Positions 24,589 through 34,257 are shown, counted from the stretch's first letter. The stretch: 64,000 nucleotides of DNA from Saprospiraceae bacterium (GCA_020631355.1 JAHDHL010000010.1:1-64000), one strand, 5' to 3'. Translations and numbers: made by a program. Notes: generated from the sequence alone by a model not told the origin.

Positions 24589-27303
24589 ATGTTATTCTTT
24601 ACATTTCGATATACACCTACCTTATTCGCCACCATTTTCACCTTACTACTGGCATTTAACACTTCTGCACAAGATGAAATAGTCGTCACTGTCGTCGGCA
24701 ATGGAGAACCACTGATTGGTGCTACAGTCCAATTCGTGGATACCAAAGGGAACCCCGTGAGTGATAACATTGGAAGCATTACTGAATACGATGGTTCGGT
24801 AACCATTCCTAAACTCAGAAAGGAAGATATCGTTGTATTTGATTATACAGGTTATGAAACACTCAAAATCAATTACGGCCAATTGAGTAATACGAACTTT
24901 TACCCCGGATATGTGGTCACAATGAAAGTGGCCGAAAATATCCTGAGTGAAATCATTGTGGTTGCCCCATCCAAATTCGAAGAAAAGGAAGCCAGTGTCC
25001 CTACCATCATCCAACGGATTACCCGTGAGGAAATGGAAGAAAAAGCATCTCAAACCTCAGCCGAGGTATTGGAGGATGCAGGTATTTTTGTACAGAGGAG
25101 TCAAGCTGGTGGAGGTAGTCCCATTATTCGTGGATTCGAAGCCAACAAGGTCCTTATCGTCGTAGATGGTGTAAGAATGAATAATGCCATTTACAGGAGT
25201 GGCCACTTACAGAATGTCATCACAGTGGATAATTCCATGTTGGAACAAATGGAAGTTTTGTATGGTCCATCCGCAGTAGTCTATGGTTCGGATGCATTGG
25301 GAGGTGTGCTATATATGCAAACCAAGGACCCACTACTCTCTCCGGTTGGAAAAAAAGAATTGGGAGACACGACAAACGCCAATGCTTATTTGCGTTACGC
25401 ATCCTCTAACAATAGTATCACTACCCACTTGGATTTTGGGTCCGGAAATCGCAAGTTCGGTTCCATGACCAGTCTCTCCTTTTCCAGATTCGGTGATATC
25501 GTATCAGGAAAAAGGGCTCCCAAATGGGATGGCAATGATTCCATCCCTGAGAATTGGCTAAGGAACCAATATGTAGGAATCTCAAATAATGATGACATTG
25601 TGATTGATGGTACATTCGGAGAAATCAATCCGTACCTACAAAGAGGAACAAGCTATGGTCAGAATACACGCATCGGATATTGGCAACTGGATTTCATGCA
25701 GAAATTCGGGATCAGACCCAAGCCCGGAAAATTCCATATCCTGAATTTCCAATTCTCTACTTCAAACAATATCCAACGCTACGACCAACTGTCCAAGTTG
25801 AAAAACGGCAAACCCAAATTTGCGGAATGGTATTATGGCCCTCAAAAAAGAATCCTATTCTCCCATACGGCCAGAATCCTGAAAGAAAAAGGAAAGATGT
25901 TCAACCGAGCCCTTTTCATTACTGCTTATCAGAATATCGGAGAGGACAGATATCAAAGGAAACTCAACAACCTATTGTTGGAAAGGAATTTCGTGGATGT
26001 GAATGTTTTCAGTTTCAATGCAGATTTCATGAAGAATCTGAATAAGAACGAATCACAAACCATATTCTACGGAACTGAAATGACCTACAACAATGTCGTA
26101 TCAGAAGCAGATTTCACCAATGTCCTTACCAAGGAAGTCATATTAGGAAGAAATCCGACCCGTTATGGGAATGATGGGAATTCCATGACAACGGCTGCAT
26201 TCTATGCCAATTACAGGGCTGATATCAAAAGCAAGGACCAGGATGGGGAAACGGGACCCAACAGTCCTACGCTTTTCAGATTACTTGCCGGATTGAGGTA
26301 TACTTATGCTTCCACGGTTGCCAATTATAAGATAACCGAGTATGCTTTGGAACTACCATTTGAACAGGCAAAGGTCACAGGAAGCAACATGACAGGAGCC
26401 ATCGGCCTTTCTTTCACGCCCAAAGACTGGGCTTTCAAGGCATCATTCAGTACGGGTTATCGTGTACCCAATGTAGATGATTTGGCTAAGTTCAGGGAAA
26501 AGGATGGGTTTGTGACAATTCCTAATCCGGATCTCAAACCCGAATATGGTCTGAATTATGAGTTCAATGCTGCTAAGACATTCCGATTCGGACAAGAGGA
26601 AAATGGGGTAAAATCATCGAATATTACGGCTTCAGCTAATATTTTCTATACCAAACTATTGAACGCCATTGTAAGAAAAAGACATCATTTACCGGATAGG
26701 GATACAACTATCAATGATGTCCAGGTTGTTATTCCCGGAGATTCGACATTCACTTTCGAAGGAACCACAGCTGATGTGGTCATCAATACCAACGCAGCAG
26801 AAGCCAAGATTTTTGGTTATTCTCTGAATCTGAAGATGAATCTGAATGACAAGTTCTTCTTCAGTGCCGGTTTCAATGATATCAAAGGAACCTATACCTC
26901 AGGAATCATAGATGATGAGGAAGTGAATTCGGATACATTGAGATTGTCCCATATTCCTCCTTCTTATGGTCATCTGAGTTTTGCCTACCAATTCAGGAGC
27001 AATCAGAGTGGCAAGAAATGGAAACGATTCAAAACAGAAATCCTTTATCGATTCAATGGTGTAAAACCATTGAGTGAATATGATCAGAGTAGTGGAAATT
27101 CAGATAATCTGGATGATGCCATTGAAGAATTCGGAACCCCTAGATGGGCAACTTGGAATTGGTACAATACCTGGCAATTCAGTAGGAAATTCAGTTTGAA
27201 TTTCAATATTGAAAACATTACAGATTTACATTACAGGGTATTCTCATCGGGGATATCCGCTCCGGGAAGAAATTTTATCATTACCCTGAAAGGAACTTTT
27301 TAA
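24589..27303 (+). CDS. TonB-dependent outer membrane receptor
   Basis: Outer membrane receptor of about 904 residues for active uptake powered by TonB. From the ATG at 24589 there is a signal peptide (cut near FNTSAQ), a short CarboxypepD-regulatory-like domain (DEIVVTVVGNGEPLIGATVQFVD), a plug (SEIIVVAPSKFEEKEASVPTIIQRI ... IIRGFEANKVLIVVDGVRMNNAIYRSGHLQ ... YGSDALGGVLYMQT) and a 22-strand-type barrel ending FIITLKGTF with the terminal Phe. The DGVRMNNAIYRSGHLQNV and NPDLKPE segments resemble haem/haemoglobin receptors, but substrate is not proven. An upstream TTG at 24532 would only prepend a charged tail. Ends before a terminator. Confidence 0.92.
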   Translation: MLFFTFRYTPTLFATIFTLLLAFNTSAQDEIVVTVVGNGEPLIGATVQFVDTKGNPVSDNIGSITEYDGSVTIPKLRKEDIVVFDYTGYETLKINYGQLSNTNFYPGYVVTMKVAENILSEIIVVAPSKFEEKEASVPTIIQRITREEMEEKASQTSAEVLEDAGIFVQRSQAGGGSPIIRGFEANKVLIVVDGVRMNNAIYRSGHLQNVITVDNSMLEQMEVLYGPSAVVYGSDALGGVLYMQTKDPLLSPVGKKELGDTTNANAYLRYASSNNSITTHLDFGSGNRKFGSMTSLSFSRFGDIVSGKRAPKWDGNDSIPENWLRNQYVGISNNDDIVIDGTFGEINPYLQRGTSYGQNTRIGYWQLDFMQKFGIRPKPGKFHILNFQFSTSNNIQRYDQLSKLKNGKPKFAEWYYGPQKRILFSHTARILKEKGKMFNRALFITAYQNIGEDRYQRKLNNLLLERNFVDVNVFSFNADFMKNLNKNESQTIFYGTEMTYNNVVSEADFTNVLTKEVILGRNPTRYGNDGNSMTTAAFYANYRADIKSKDQDGETGPNSPTLFRLLAGLRYTYASTVANYKITEYALELPFEQAKVTGSNMTGAIGLSFTPKDWAFKASFSTGYRVPNVDDLAKFREKDGFVTIPNPDLKPEYGLNYEFNAAKTFRFGQEENGVKSSNITASANIFYTKLLNAIVRKRHHLPDRDTTINDVQVVIPGDSTFTFEGTTADVVINTNAAEAKIFGYSLNLKMNLNDKFFFSAGFNDIKGTYTSGIIDDEEVNSDTLRLSHIPPSYGHLSFAYQFRSNQSGKKWKRFKTEILYRFNGVKPLSEYDQSSGNSDNLDDAIEEFGTPRWATWNWYNTWQFSRKFSLNFNIENITDLHYRVFSSGISAPGRNFIITLKGTF

Positions 27304-27322
27304 CACATTTGAAAGTCAATCA

Positions 27323-27358
27323 AACTGAGGGATTCATCATGGTATGGGTCCCTCAGTT
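27323..27358 (+). terminator. Terminator of TonB receptor gene
   Basis: AACTGAGGGA at about 27323-27332 pairs with TCCCTCAGTT at 27349-27358 around a 16-base loop, followed by ATTTTGATATT. It lies 20 bases after the stop codon. Confidence 0.65.
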
Positions 27359-27568
27359 ATTTTGATATTCCAAAAGTGAACATACGAATGAATTGTACTT
27401 ACTAAAAGTAATTTCGTCTCTGGTATTTCGATGTAAAATTGATTAATGGCCAAGGTCATGATTTATTTTTAGACCGCATCCAATAACAAATTCCAGATTT
27501 TAGATGTGCTTCAGGATTTTGAGGAGTCTTCTACTTATATTCGCATTCAAAATCGCCAATATTCACCC

Positions 27569-28774
27569 ATGATTGATGCAGTTATATTTGATGCAGTTCG
27601 AACACCAAGAGGAAAAGGGAAACAGAACGGATCTCTTTACGAGGTAAAACCCATCCAATTACTACAAACCGTACTTGAAGCTATACGCAAGCGTAATGAA
27701 CTGGATACCAAGAACATCAATGATCTTTTTGTTGGTTGTGCAACTCCTACGGGTGACCAAGGAGCCAATATAGCCAAGGCTGCCCTACTCTATTCGGGCT
27801 GGGACCAATCCGTTCCGGGTATGCAAATCAATAGGTTCTGTGCCTCGGGTTTGGAATCCGTTAATCTGGCTGCCATGAAAATCAGGGCCGGATGGGGAAA
27901 TCTAGTTCTGGCCGGAGGAGTGGAAAGTATGAGCCGTGTACCGATGAATTCGGATGGAGGTGCCATGCTATATGACCCCTCTGTAATTTCTCAGACCGGT
28001 CATATCCCACAGGGTGTAAGTGCAGATTTGATTGCCTCCATCGAAGGGATTACAAGGGATGAGGTGGATGCATTCGCACTTAGTTCACAACAAAGGGCAT
28101 TCCATGCACAATCCAATGGCTATTTTGATTCTTCCATTATACCTGTTTATGATCAGAACGGATTACTTATCCTATCAAGGGATGAGTATATCAGGCCCGA
28201 TTGCAGTTTGGACGGACTCGGTGCATTGAATCCATCATTCGAAACCATCGGAAAAATGGGATATGATGCTGTCGGACAAGGGAAATATCCTTTTTTGGAT
28301 CATGTACACCATGTCCATACGGCAGGGAATTCATCCGGAATCGTTGATGGTGCTTCATTGGTTCTACTGGGCACCAAGAAAAAGGGCAAGGAATTAGGTT
28401 TGAAACCAAGAGCCCGAATCCTATCTGCCGTTACTGTAAGTGTGGAACCAACATTGATGCTGACAGGCCCAACTCCTGCTTCCAAAAAAGCTTTGGAATA
28501 TGCGGGTATGGAATCCAAGGATATTGACCTATGGGAAATGAATGAGGCATTTGCAGCTCCGGTACTCAAATTCCAAAAGGATATGGGTATTGATCCTGAT
28601 AAATTAAATGTGAATGGTGGAGCCATTGCCTTGGGACATCCCCTTGGAGCAACCGGTGCCATGTTATTAGGAACCTTATTGGATGAATTGGAAAGGAGGA
28701 ACTTGTCTACGGGACTTGTAACAATGTGTATTGGCGGCGGCATGGGCATTTCCACGGTCATCGAGCGCATCTAA
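27569..28774 (+). CDS. Acetyl-CoA C-acyltransferase (thiolase)
   Basis: Thiolase of about 401 residues that cleaves 3-ketoacyl-CoA with CoA (beta-oxidation), or condenses acetyl-CoA. The chosen ATG at 27569 gives the typical MIDAVIFDAVRTPRGKGKQNGSL start; a GTG at 27506 is unlikely. Active sites: Cys 91 in NRFCASGLESVNLA, His in GGAIALGHPLGATGA, and Cys in TMCIGGGMG near the C-terminus; NEAFAAP is also present. It resembles FadA/FadI more than AtoB. It is a single gene here with no FadB, acyl-CoA dehydrogenase or regulator beside it. Confidence 0.93.
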   Translation: MIDAVIFDAVRTPRGKGKQNGSLYEVKPIQLLQTVLEAIRKRNELDTKNINDLFVGCATPTGDQGANIAKAALLYSGWDQSVPGMQINRFCASGLESVNLAAMKIRAGWGNLVLAGGVESMSRVPMNSDGGAMLYDPSVISQTGHIPQGVSADLIASIEGITRDEVDAFALSSQQRAFHAQSNGYFDSSIIPVYDQNGLLILSRDEYIRPDCSLDGLGALNPSFETIGKMGYDAVGQGKYPFLDHVHHVHTAGNSSGIVDGASLVLLGTKKKGKELGLKPRARILSAVTVSVEPTLMLTGPTPASKKALEYAGMESKDIDLWEMNEAFAAPVLKFQKDMGIDPDKLNVNGGAIALGHPLGATGAMLLGTLLDELERRNLSTGLVTMCIGGGMGISTVIERI

Positions 28775-28827
28775 CACGGATACATCAGTCAAACAAATCG
28801 GATTCCTCTCTATTCCTACAATAAAAA

Positions 28828-28855
28828 AAGGTCATAACCCGTCGGTCATGACCTT
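28828..28855 (-). terminator. Rho-independent terminator of minus-strand gene
   Basis: Arms 28828-28839 and 28844-28855 pair over 12 bases with one mismatch (AAGGTCATAACC / GGTCATGACCTT), loop CGTC. On the minus strand the stem is followed by seven T, so it serves the gene ending at 28886, and may also stop the thiolase transcript. Confidence 0.8.
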
Positions 28856-28885
28856 GTCTAAAATTAACTATTAAACTCCCTATTC

Positions 28886-29545
28886 TTAAGAACGCACTGC
28901 CATTTCCTTGGAAATGCGTATTTCTTTTGTTTCAGAATAACCACTTACGAAGTGATTCACGGTAACGGAATGATTTCCCTCAGGAATCTTAATCATTACG
29001 TTTTTGGTAATTGAGGTCTTAACTGGTGAAAATGATACCATTTTTCCGGATGTTTCGATGGTAGATACCACCATTTTGGAAGATTGTACAGAATATTCAC
29101 CACCGAAAAGGATACCTCTTGCTTCATCCCATTCCCAATTGGAGATTGAATGATTATTCAAGTAAGTCACCCACTCATTTATGTTATTGAAAGTACCATT
29201 GATGATTTGACCATCCAATTCGAAGTTGTGGATATGGAATGTCCCATTTCTCAACTCGGCCAAATTATATACATGGATTTGCTTGGTACGATATGGTAGC
29301 ATCTCTCCCTTATAGTTCTTTCCATCAATCAGAATCTCATAATCCGCTATGGAAATGGCATCTAGTTCGATGATGACATAATCGCCATCATTTTCTCCAA
29401 TCAAACCTGTATTATGGTTGTTCAACTGGTTAGCAGATGCCAATTCATTGAAGAATAAAATGGAAAAAATGGTGATGATGACCAAACGGACATCGATGTT
29501 AAAAGGCAAGAAGTAGCTGTTACAGAATGGAACTAGAGTTCTCAT
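28886..29545 (-). CDS. Secreted protein of unknown function
   Basis: About 219 residues. A hydrophobic stretch (VRLVIITIFSILFFNELASANQ) serves as signal peptide or anchor after a 19-residue N-terminal tail; a shorter start may be used, but no good internal ATG precedes the hydrophobic run. The mature part is beta-rich and Asn/Thr-rich with DYVIIELDAISIADYEILIDGKNY and a C-terminal KNVMIKIPEGNHSVTVNHFV, which looks like small Ig-like or surface domains. It does not end in a T9SS motif. Family not recognised. It has its own terminator. Confidence 0.65.
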   Translation of the reverse strand: MRTLVPFCNSYFLPFNIDVRLVIITIFSILFFNELASANQLNNHNTGLIGENDGDYVIIELDAISIADYEILIDGKNYKGEMLPYRTKQIHVYNLAELRNGTFHIHNFELDGQIINGTFNNINEWVTYLNNHSISNWEWDEARGILFGGEYSVQSSKMVVSTIETSGKMVSFSPVKTSITKNVMIKIPEGNHSVTVNHFVSGYSETKEIRISKEMAVRS

Positions 29546-29854
29546 TTGTTTTCGTTTTTGTTTTCCTAATGTAATGTATGTAGTGTGTGTGTTCTTCTCT
29601 ATGTGAGATGATTAGTTATATCCAACAACTATGCCAACCAGTGTCATTAAAAAATGAATATTCTTTCTATTAACATATGATAACTTCAATAAATAAGTAT
29701 GCTAAATATCTAATTTACAACACCTTATCAGGCATCAAACCTATACATATTAAAATGAAAATTATATAAAAAAGTAGTTTTCATTCATATTTGTGACAAT
29801 AGTGATATTTCTTATTGGAAGAAATTATCTTTGACCTACCAATCATCAACGTAA
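29546..29854. other. AT-rich divergent intergenic region
   Basis: No gene seen. It contains a GT-rich tract near 29576-29596 and, at 29826-29833, TATCTTTG, a match to the TAnnTTTG promoter element 22 bases before the ATG of the permease gene. No clear -33 element is visible for it. Confidence 0.4.
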
Positions 29855-31012
29855 ATGTTATCCAATCTCATCAATAGGCGTTCCAAGGGATTATCACTGT
29901 TGGCTATCATCAGTGCATCCATCGGTTTGTCATTGATTATCCTATCCGTTCAATTATATCAGGATTGGAATCAACTGAACCAAGCGGACACCTCTTATAT
30001 TATAGTTAATAAACCCGTGAATTTCCTGAGTACCCTTGGTTTGAAGTCAGGATTCAGTCAGGAGGAAATTACGGATATCAAACAACAGGATTGGGCGCTT
30101 TCTGTAGGATCTTTCCAATCCAATCAATTCCGGGTAAGCCTGGGTAGCAACCGACTTGGGTTCCGTACAGATGCATTCTTCGAATCCGTTCCGGATGAAT
30201 TCCTTGATTTGGATGTATCCGGATGGCAAAAATATGAGAAAGGCGATGTCATACCGATCGTACTTTCATCCGACTATCTGGCCTTATATAATTTTGGGTT
30301 TGCACCATCACAGGGGCTTCCCCAATTCACACCCGGTACCATTAATAAGGTAACATTGGATGTAACCATACAAGGAGCATTCAAAACAGGTACATATAAA
30401 GGTAGGATTGTAGGATTCAGCCAAAGATTGAATTCCATCATTGTTCCGGAATCGTTTCTACAACAGGCCAATAAGGAATATGGTACAAATGATGACTTAG
30501 CCCAAGCTTCAAGACTTATCATCCGTACAGAGGATTCCCAATTGGAATCCATCAAGGACTATGGCCAAGCAAAGGGTTGGGAATTCCAATCGAACAAAGT
30601 ATTTGGAGAAAGAACAACCACTCTGGTTCAGAGAGCCATTCTTATCATCCTATTTTTTGGATTCCTCGTTTTCATCCTGACCATACTTGTCTTTTATCTG
30701 AATTACCAGCTCATCATCGAACAACAAACACCGACCATCAGGATTCTATTTACACAGGGTTATCATATCAAGGAATTATCCAGAATGTTTGATAGGAATA
30801 ATCTCGTTTTCGTACTCCTGACCGGTTGCTTATCCCTTGTCTTAGTCCAAGTATTTCACATTTACTTGTCTTCACAACTAAGGGCCGCAGGTTTTGAAAT
30901 TTCGCAATGGTTGGGACTTCCTACCATAGTATCCCTGATTCTTCTATCTTTAATCATATATGGTGTCATTAGAATCATGATACAAAGGACCTTATTGTCC
31001 AAATACCAATAA
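29855..31012 (+). CDS. ABC transporter permease, FtsX/MacB-like
   Basis: Inner membrane protein of about 385 residues. One helix at about 15-33 is followed by a large periplasmic MacB-type domain (about 40-255) and three helices near 262-285, 315-335 and 352-375, the standard FtsX arrangement (1+3). Such permeases pair with a LolD/MacB-type ATPase and move lipids or lipoproteins or work as mechanotransmitters. No ATPase gene is next to it, so the partner is elsewhere. A DUF3810 gene follows 12 bases after the stop and is probably co-transcribed. Confidence 0.82.
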   Translation: MLSNLINRRSKGLSLLAIISASIGLSLIILSVQLYQDWNQLNQADTSYIIVNKPVNFLSTLGLKSGFSQEEITDIKQQDWALSVGSFQSNQFRVSLGSNRLGFRTDAFFESVPDEFLDLDVSGWQKYEKGDVIPIVLSSDYLALYNFGFAPSQGLPQFTPGTINKVTLDVTIQGAFKTGTYKGRIVGFSQRLNSIIVPESFLQQANKEYGTNDDLAQASRLIIRTEDSQLESIKDYGQAKGWEFQSNKVFGERTTTLVQRAILIILFFGFLVFILTILVFYLNYQLIIEQQTPTIRILFTQGYHIKELSRMFDRNNLVFVLLTGCLSLVLVQVFHIYLSSQLRAAGFEISQWLGLPTIVSLILLSLIIYGVIRIMIQRTLLSKYQ

Positions 31013-31024
31013 TACCCATGAAGT

Positions 31025-32155
31025 ATGGACCAAATGATCGAACGATACGAATCTGATCCTAGTAAAAGGAAACGAAAGGATAAGCGTCCGATATGGGTTT
31101 TCTTGGGATTAATGGCCATTGGCATAAAGATTTTTGCGAATGACCCCTATCTCGTTGAGCAGATTTATAGTAATACCATATTCAAATTCATCAGAACCAT
31201 ATTCGACAAGACCATTGGTTGGTTTGATTTCCCATTCATATACATCGTTGTTCCCTTCATGCTTTTCAAAATCATGGGTGTTTATATCAATGGTATCCTG
31301 ATGAAAGGAGGATGCATCATTCGTCTCCTTAATTTCCTATATAGTACCATCGCTTCCTTTTTGTGGTTGGTATTTTGGTTTACTATCCTTTGGGGTATCA
31401 ACTACAACCGAGTGGATACCTACGAGAGGCTGGACATCCAACAATTGGAACACAATGATGATGAGATTCTCACTGAATTGGATGAACGCAGTCACATTCT
31501 TGCCACTCTCCGTGAAAGCATGCTGGATAGCCTCGCATCATTCAAGGAAACAGACATGACACAAGGATTGGAGGACATTATCCGGGAAGATGTCAAAAAA
31601 GCAATGTTGTCACTGAATTACCAACCTGATGGGCATGTCAGAATCAGAGAATTGGCTCCAAAGGGTATCCTACTCCGGTTTGGTACTGCGGGTTTCTATT
31701 TCCCATTCACAGGTGAATGCAATATTGACAAAGGATTACATCCGCTCCAAAAGCCATTCACCATGGCTCATGAGATGGCCCATGGATATGGTGTGGGCAA
31801 TGAGGCCACCTGTAATTTCATCGCCTATGTTGCCTGTAAGAATAGTTCCGATCCATTCATCCGATACTCCGGGCAATTGGCATTCTGGCGTTATCTCGCC
31901 AGTAGTTATAAAAGAAGACATCCTGAATTATATGAAAACTATCGGGCCCAACTCTATCCGGGTATTATCAGGGATCTCGATGATGTCAATACCAATAATG
32001 ACCTTTATCCCGATATCCTGCCCCAATTAAGGGAAAATGCCTACGATACCTATCTAAAATCCCAAGGAGAAATGGACGGTATTGAGAGTTATGGCATGGT
32101 TGTAGAAGTAGTGTTAGATTATGAGGCGCAAAGTCCCTCCCATACGCTTCATTGA
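31025..32155 (+). CDS. DUF3810 membrane protein, putative zinc metallopeptidase
   Basis: About 376 residues. Three membrane helices near 25-42, 65-85 and 100-125, then a soluble domain with HEMAHGYGVGNEATCNF: His 249, Glu 250, His 253 form HExxH, and Glu 260 is a good third ligand. This is the DUF3810 pattern. A peptidase role is inferred from the motif; the family has no proven function. Downstream of the ABC permease by 12 bases. Full length. Confidence 0.85.
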   Translation: MDQMIERYESDPSKRKRKDKRPIWVFLGLMAIGIKIFANDPYLVEQIYSNTIFKFIRTIFDKTIGWFDFPFIYIVVPFMLFKIMGVYINGILMKGGCIIRLLNFLYSTIASFLWLVFWFTILWGINYNRVDTYERLDIQQLEHNDDEILTELDERSHILATLRESMLDSLASFKETDMTQGLEDIIREDVKKAMLSLNYQPDGHVRIRELAPKGILLRFGTAGFYFPFTGECNIDKGLHPLQKPFTMAHEMAHGYGVGNEATCNFIAYVACKNSSDPFIRYSGQLAFWRYLASSYKRRHPELYENYRAQLYPGIIRDLDDVNTNNDLYPDILPQLRENAYDTYLKSQGEMDGIESYGMVVEVVLDYEAQSPSHTLH

Positions 32156-32296
32156 CCTATTCCTGAACAAAGTCAGGTAAATCATGTTTATTCATCAAAG
32201 TACCCATATGTAAAAGAAGTACTAAATGTTTGTATAGCATTCATTTATACTTTTTTTTAATCCAACAAAGCTATTTCATGGCATATGTAGTGATTA

Positions 32297-32330
32297 CGAT
32301 TTTTATTTGGTCAAAATCGCTATATATTTG
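32297..32330 (+). promoter_or_regulatory. Hairpin/dyad and promoter element before the HNH-AP2 gene
   Basis: CGATTTT (32297-32303) and AAAATCG (32313-32319) form a 7-base inverted repeat with a 9-base loop. TATATTTG at 32323-32330 matches TAnnTTTG about 70 bases before the GTG start. The dyad sits just upstream of the element, where a regulator could act. Confidence 0.4.
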
Positions 32331-32400
32331 GCAACAGAGATGATTAATTGATTTTTACCCAAGAACTGAATAAACACAAAGTACTTTAAAAGCTGGGAGA

Positions 32401-32946
32401 GTGAGTAAAATTATTAAGCTAAAGAATGCTGATGATCATGCATTGTTAGATGCTGATGTATATGAGTATTTGAGCAAACATGACTACTACAGCAAGGTTG
32501 ATTTCCTGAATAATCTCAGGAAACATTCTAGCGGTTGTGCCGTTTTTCAGAAAACTTCCAAACGGGAGGATGGAAAAGGCTACAAGACAGAAACCATTTA
32601 CCTTCATAAGTTGGTTGCAGAGACATTCCTTTCTGATCAGAAGACAGAAAAGAACAATCTTGTGGGTACTAAGAACAATAACAAATTGGACTGTAGGGCT
32701 GAAAATTTGGTATGGCGTTCTCGATCCTGGGCCAGTAGGCAAAGGAAAACCACAAGTAAGACGGGCTACATGGGTGTATATAGGGAGAACAAGCGCTTCA
32801 GGGCGGTTATCTCTGTTAATGGCAAATCCGTCCACATTGGCATGTATGATACTGCAGAGGAGGCAGCCAAGGCCTATAACAGGAGATCTTGGGAATTATT
32901 CGGTCACAAAGGCAAGCAGAACAAGTTTCCTAAGAATGAGGATTAA
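32401..32946 (+). CDS. HNH-AP2 domain protein with degraded HNH centre
   Basis: About 181 residues, GTG start right after GGGAGA. Residues about 55-103 follow the HNH_3 pattern (IYLHKLVAETFL ... NNKLDCRAENLVW) but where active members have a D-H pair (vDHkNg) this has V-G-T-K-N, so the catalytic His is missing. Residues about 118-175 are an AP2 DNA-binding domain: TGYMGVYRENKRFRAVISV, GMYDTAEEAAKAYNRRSWELFG. Homing endonucleases of the HNH-AP2 kind are mobile; the lost His suggests a domesticated DNA-binding protein. Codon use resembles the neighbours. No intron or phage context is visible. Confidence 0.85.
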   Translation: MSKIIKLKNADDHALLDADVYEYLSKHDYYSKVDFLNNLRKHSSGCAVFQKTSKREDGKGYKTETIYLHKLVAETFLSDQKTEKNNLVGTKNNNKLDCRAENLVWRSRSWASRQRKTTSKTGYMGVYRENKRFRAVISVNGKSVHIGMYDTAEEAAKAYNRRSWELFGHKGKQNKFPKNED

Positions 32947-33003
32947 ATCCTAGAAAGATTCCTTAAACATCGTGGGTATGCATCATTGGCTTCCACTATC
33001 CTC

Positions 33004-33035
33004 TTGGGATATGCGGCTGATATTCCTTACATTTG
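33004..33035 (+). promoter_or_regulatory. Promoter of prmC
   Basis: TTG at 33004-33006, 21-base spacer, TACATTTG at 33028-33035: a good match to the Bacteroidota TTG-N17-23-TAnnTTTG consensus. Transcription should start near 33042, leaving a short leader before the TTG start codon at 33058, which supports that start. Confidence 0.6.
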
Positions 33036-33057
33036 AGACCATTCAAAAGTAATAGAA

Positions 33058-33891
33058 TTGGATATCAGTACTGCTTATCAGACTTTCAAGAATATCGCCC
33101 TGCGGTTTCATTCCGAACAGGAATCCAATCACATTGCCTCGATGATTCTTGAGGATATTTATGGAATTCGTAATCCGGAAAGGAAGGATGTCTTACCGTT
33201 ACATCCCATTCACGATGCCGAGTCGATTAGCCAACGATTGGAACAGAATGAGCCCGTACAATACATTACCGGAATCCAATATTTTTATGACTTGGTGTTC
33301 CATGTAACACCTGCGGTCCTGATTCCTAGGCCGGAAACTGAAGAATTGGTCTATCTCATCCTACAGGATTTCAATACCTCATCCAAATCCCTACTTGATA
33401 TCGGAACGGGTTCCGGATGTATCCCCATAACGATACAACATCATCGCAAAGAATGGGATGTGCATGCCACTGATATCAGTAAGGATGCTCTAGACATAGC
33501 TACCTCTAATGCCCAGAAACTGGGCACAACCGTTTCGTTTCATCAGCATGACATATTGAATGAGGCATCATGGGCCGAATTGGGCTCATATGATATCATC
33601 GTGAGTAATCCTCCATATATCACAATTGGAGAAAAGGTATTGATGCCGCAACATGTATTGGAATGGGAACCGGAACTTGCTCTTTTCTCAGGAAATAGCG
33701 CTTTGTTATTTTATGAAAAAATCAGCAGATTCGGAATGGAATACCTGAATGGACAGGGACAACTATACTTTGAAATCAATGAATTCCATGGCAAGGAAAT
33801 CCGGGATATGATGTTGGATATCGGTTATACCCAATGTAATATCATACAGGACATGAGTGGAAAGAATCGGATAATAAAAGCGGTAAGATAA
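33058..33891 (+). CDS. prmC: Peptide chain release factor N5-glutamine methyltransferase
   Basis: Methylates the GGQ glutamine of release factors RF1/RF2, using SAM, in the cytosol. About 277 residues. Motifs: AVLIPRPETEELV (PRPETE, substrate region), DIGTGSGCIPITI (SAM loop) and NPPY at 184-187. The start is a rare TTG at 33058: no ATG lies upstream in frame, the first internal ATG (codon 29) would cut the N-terminal helical domain, and the promoter fits. Convergent with the SUI1 gene; an imperfect stem with a T6 run (33891-33925) may end its transcript. Confidence 0.93.
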   Translation: MDISTAYQTFKNIALRFHSEQESNHIASMILEDIYGIRNPERKDVLPLHPIHDAESISQRLEQNEPVQYITGIQYFYDLVFHVTPAVLIPRPETEELVYLILQDFNTSSKSLLDIGTGSGCIPITIQHHRKEWDVHATDISKDALDIATSNAQKLGTTVSFHQHDILNEASWAELGSYDIIVSNPPYITIGEKVLMPQHVLEWEPELALFSGNSALLFYEKISRFGMEYLNGQGQLYFEINEFHGKEIRDMMLDIGYTQCNIIQDMSGKNRIIKAVR

Positions 33892-33907
33892 TCGGATTGG
33901 AGTGGTA

Positions 33908-34252
33908 TTATCCTCCTGATTTTTTGGTTTGGGAATACCCCTCCTTGAGTAACAAAGCCACAATCTTGTCCCTATGATTTCCCTGAATCATGACTTCGCC
34001 ATCCTTTACGGAACCACCTACACCACACTTGGATTTCAGAAACTTCCCCAATGCTTTCAAATCTTCATCATTCCCTTCGAAGCCCGTCACGAGGGTAACT
34101 TCCTTACCCTTTCTCTGCTTACGGTCTATGAGAACCCTTAAACGTTGCTGCTGTGGTGGCAAGGACTCCATTTCCTCCTCCGAATAATCAAATTCGAAGT
34201 CGGGATCAGTGGAAAATATGAAGCCCTTATTGTCTCTTTTTTTCTTGGACAT
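33908..34252 (-). CDS. SUI1/eIF1-like translation factor (YciH type)
   Basis: About 114 residues. A disordered acidic N-terminus precedes the SUI1 fold: LRVLIDRKQRKGKEVTLVTGFEG, LKALGKFLKSKCGVGGSVKDGEVMIQGNHRDKIVALLLKEGY. The bacterial YciH/eIF1 relatives bind the ribosome near the P site and affect start-codon fidelity; function in Bacteroidota is inferred. It lies 5 bases after topA and is surely in the same transcript. Confidence 0.93.
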   Translation of the reverse strand: MSKKKRDNKGFIFSTDPDFEFDYSEEEMESLPPQQQRLRVLIDRKQRKGKEVTLVTGFEGNDEDLKALGKFLKSKCGVGGSVKDGEVMIQGNHRDKIVALLLKEGYSQTKKSGG

Positions 34253-34257
34253 GACTA

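Noticed and set aside
25680-26045. 121-residue frame inside the TonB receptor
   Set aside because: It is in another frame of a gene with unbroken plug and barrel features.
27506-27568. GTG-led extension of the thiolase
   Set aside because: Family members start at the MIDAVIFDAVRTP segment.
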